DNA of 6,194 nucleotides from Candidatus Helarchaeota archaeon. Its GTDB lineage: Archaea > Asgardarchaeota > Lokiarchaeia > Helarchaeales > HEL-GB-A. This document shows, piece by piece, positions 4,956-6,194 of the stretch. Positions within the stretch are counted from its first letter, which is position 1, and every line of letters starts with the position of its first letter. Under the pieces are notes generated by a model. That model made no database searches and had not been told where the DNA came from. It saw only the letters and a program-made list of their open reading frames with translations. The stretch is from NCBI GenBank assembly GCA_013375455.1, contig JABXJT010000150.1:1-6194 (forward strand), in the 5' to 3' direction. The position numbers and the translations under genes were made by a program.

Positions 4956-6194
4956 ATGAGCATGCTCACCACGACCATTTTTCGCTTACACCCCTCTAAA
5001 TCACAAACAAACCCACTTAACGAAATCTTCACCATTTATAATCGGGTCAAGCGTAAGGGGTATAAACTCCTCTTCAATGGGGAACCGGGGATTCAACAGA
5101 AATTGATGCAGGCGTGCCATAATAACCCCTACGTCAATACCATCATGAACGAGAATAAGACCAAGCTGGAAGTGCAGAAAACGTGGTTGAAGAAACAGGC
5201 GAAATATCTTGCGCATAAAATTGAAGTCGTGAAAGGAAAGATCGCCCACACGAAAAAGAAAAACCCGAAAGATAGGCGTTTGAAAGGTTTATTTGCTTTA
5301 TTATCCTCTCTACAAGATCGAGTGGCGAATTTAACCCTCAAACCGATCGTCTTCGGGACGAAACCATTGTTCCGGAAGCGAATTTTAGGGCACTTATCAC
5401 GGGAAGAATTTCGCATCAGGCGGGATGCGTCCTTCGGCTGCATTGGGAAGGTGCAACATGGGGTAAAGAATCTTAATTTAAAAGTTTTGCCACCTCAGCA
5501 CTTGAAAATCAGGACATTCAGCAAAGAACAAGGGAAGAAATGGTTACTCATCCCGTTTTCGGTGAATCCCAACCAAGCCTCCCGATTACGTGAAATTTTC
5601 CAGGCGGATAAATACACGGTCATTGTTAAACGGAAGGTGGTGAGAGGTGAATTGCGATACTACGCCCATGTATCCTACGAACTGCCCGATCCAGCAATTA
5701 CATGTGCCTTTGAGAACGGAGGCATCGGGCTTGATTTTAATCATGACTTCCTCGCACTAGTGAACGTGGATCGCGACGGGAGGTTTTTGAGCTACCAACC
5801 CATCAGGTTTCGTAACTTGCACTCCTATCGCAAAGGGCGACGGGATGATTACGCGAGTTTCAAGCTGGATAAAGTCATTCATTATTGTTTGAATAAGGGA
5901 AAAGGGCTGATTATTGAGGACCTGTCCTTCGAGCAGACCTTTTCCTATAATAAAAGACGGAATCGTAAAATCAGTCAATTAAAGACGTCAATGCTCCCTT
6001 TGTTGGAACGCAAATGCGCCCGACATGGGATTGCGGTGAAAAAAGTGCACCCGGCATACACCACGATCATCGGAGCGTTGAAGTACTCATGGTCATATAA
6101 TCTCTCTGGGCATGTCCTAGCAAGTTATGTGATAGCTCGGAAAGGCTTAGGGTTCACGGAAGACCTTCCAGCCTGCTACGAGTGGTTGCTCGCA
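4956..6194 (+). CDS. tnpB: TnpB-related RuvC-fold protein of the IS607 element (3' partial)
   Basis: The frame stays open for 413 codons to the window edge. A TAG at 4941 leaves ATG 4956 (or ATG 4962) as the start; no strong RBS is seen. The N-terminal half is basic and helical ('NENKTKLEVQKTW', then several Lys/Arg-rich helices to about 125) with a conserved-looking 'RRDASFGCIGK' segment (155-165). The RuvC-like part starts with 'GIGLDFN' (256-262), giving Asp260, and 'LIIEDLSF' (318-325), giving Glu321. The following region reads 'HPAYTTIIGALKYSWSY' (365-381) and 'GHVLASYVIARKGLGF' (385-400). That is the form of the 'TnpB-related' branch, which lacks the CxxC zinc ribbon and the Asp of the standard D-x-N-A-A-x-N-I motif. 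Canonical TnpB is an RNA-guided DNA nuclease that favours retention of its transposon. Whether this variant cuts DNA is uncertain. The C-terminus and guide RNA are outside the window. Confidence 0.85.
   Translation, partial: MSMLTTTIFRLHPSKSQTNPLNEIFTIYNRVKRKGYKLLFNGEPGIQQKLMQACHNNPYVNTIMNENKTKLEVQKTWLKKQAKYLAHKIEVVKGKIAHTKKKNPKDRRLKGLFALLSSLQDRVANLTLKPIVFGTKPLFRKRILGHLSREEFRIRRDASFGCIGKVQHGVKNLNLKVLPPQHLKIRTFSKEQGKKWLLIPFSVNPNQASRLREIFQADKYTVIVKRKVVRGELRYYAHVSYELPDPAITCAFENGGIGLDFNHDFLALVNVDRDGRFLSYQPIRFRNLHSYRKGRRDDYASFKLDKVIHYCLNKGKGLIIEDLSFEQTFSYNKRRNRKISQLKTSMLPLLERKCARHGIAVKKVHPAYTTIIGALKYSWSYNLSGHVLASYVIARKGLGFTEDLPACYEWLLA

Larger units (their letters stand above)
4133..6194 (+). mobile_element. 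IS607-family insertion sequence, left part (right end outside window)
   Basis: The unit comprises an AT-rich left end with 10-bp iterons, a tnpA serine recombinase gene and a downstream TnpB-type gene in the same orientation, which is the standard IS607 order. The left boundary is approximate. It should lie between the stop codon of the UbiA-family gene and the first iteron at 4148, but IS607 elements leave no target duplication, so it cannot be fixed from one copy. The element continues past the right edge, where the tnpB stop, any overlapping guide RNA and the right end should lie. Confidence 0.8.

Noticed and set aside
4716..5978. Minus-strand open frames over the transposon genes (4716-4913, 5001-5249, 5129-5443, 5757-5978)
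   Set aside because: They overlap well-supported tnpA and tnpB codons and have no motif or start signal of their own.
4956..6194. TnpB-related protein as a Cas12f-type CRISPR effector
   Set aside because: There is no CRISPR array or cas gene, and it directly follows an IS607 tnpA. The transposon context explains it.

Overview
The window reads as a stretch of archaeal chromosome, all coding on the + strand. It holds the 3' part of a very large extracellular beta-sandwich protein gene, a membrane prenyltransferase gene, and the left portion of an IS607-family transposon that runs off the right edge. The archaeal assignment is an inference. It rests on TATA-like boxes (TTTAAAAA, TTTAAATA, TTTATAA) upstream of starts, a bare poly-T stop signal after the first gene, a GGTGA-type ribosome binding site on one gene, and one start with no ribosome binding site that looks leaderless. 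The secreted fibronectin-III/CARDB-type protein also fits. An Asgard or other uncultured archaeal lineage is possible, but nothing here fixes the phylum.

Region 1 (2-3082) is a 5'-truncated reading frame of more than 1,000 codons. It is rich in Thr, Asp, Gly and Pro and poor in Lys and Cys, and is built from tandem Ig-like, FN3-like and CARDB-like modules. It ends in a 9-T tract. Region 2 (3224-4132) is a complete UbiA-superfamily integral membrane enzyme. Its closest recognisable resemblance is to decaprenyl-phosphate phosphoribosyltransferase (5-phospho-ribosyl transfer to a polyprenyl phosphate), which would supply a lipid-linked pentose for surface glycans. This gene is clearly more AT-rich than region 1.

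Region 3 (about 4133-6194) is an IS607-type element inserted right behind the UbiA gene. It has an AT-rich left end carrying three 10-bp iterons and a 16-bp palindrome. A complete serine recombinase TnpA follows (MerR-type HTH plus resolvase domain), then a short hairpin. The last gene is a TnpB-related RuvC protein that is open at the window edge; it was found by direct translation because no stop codon lies in the window. This TnpB belongs to a variant type: the RuvC-I Asp and RuvC-II Glu are present, but the usual zinc ribbon and RuvC-III Asp are absent. The right end of the element and any guide (omega) RNA lie outside the window.

I do not see a wholly new system. The most interesting items are the unusual TnpB active site and the regular iteron/palindrome structure of the transposon left end. 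A third is the DPPR-synthase-like enzyme in an apparently archaeal context beside a giant surface protein.
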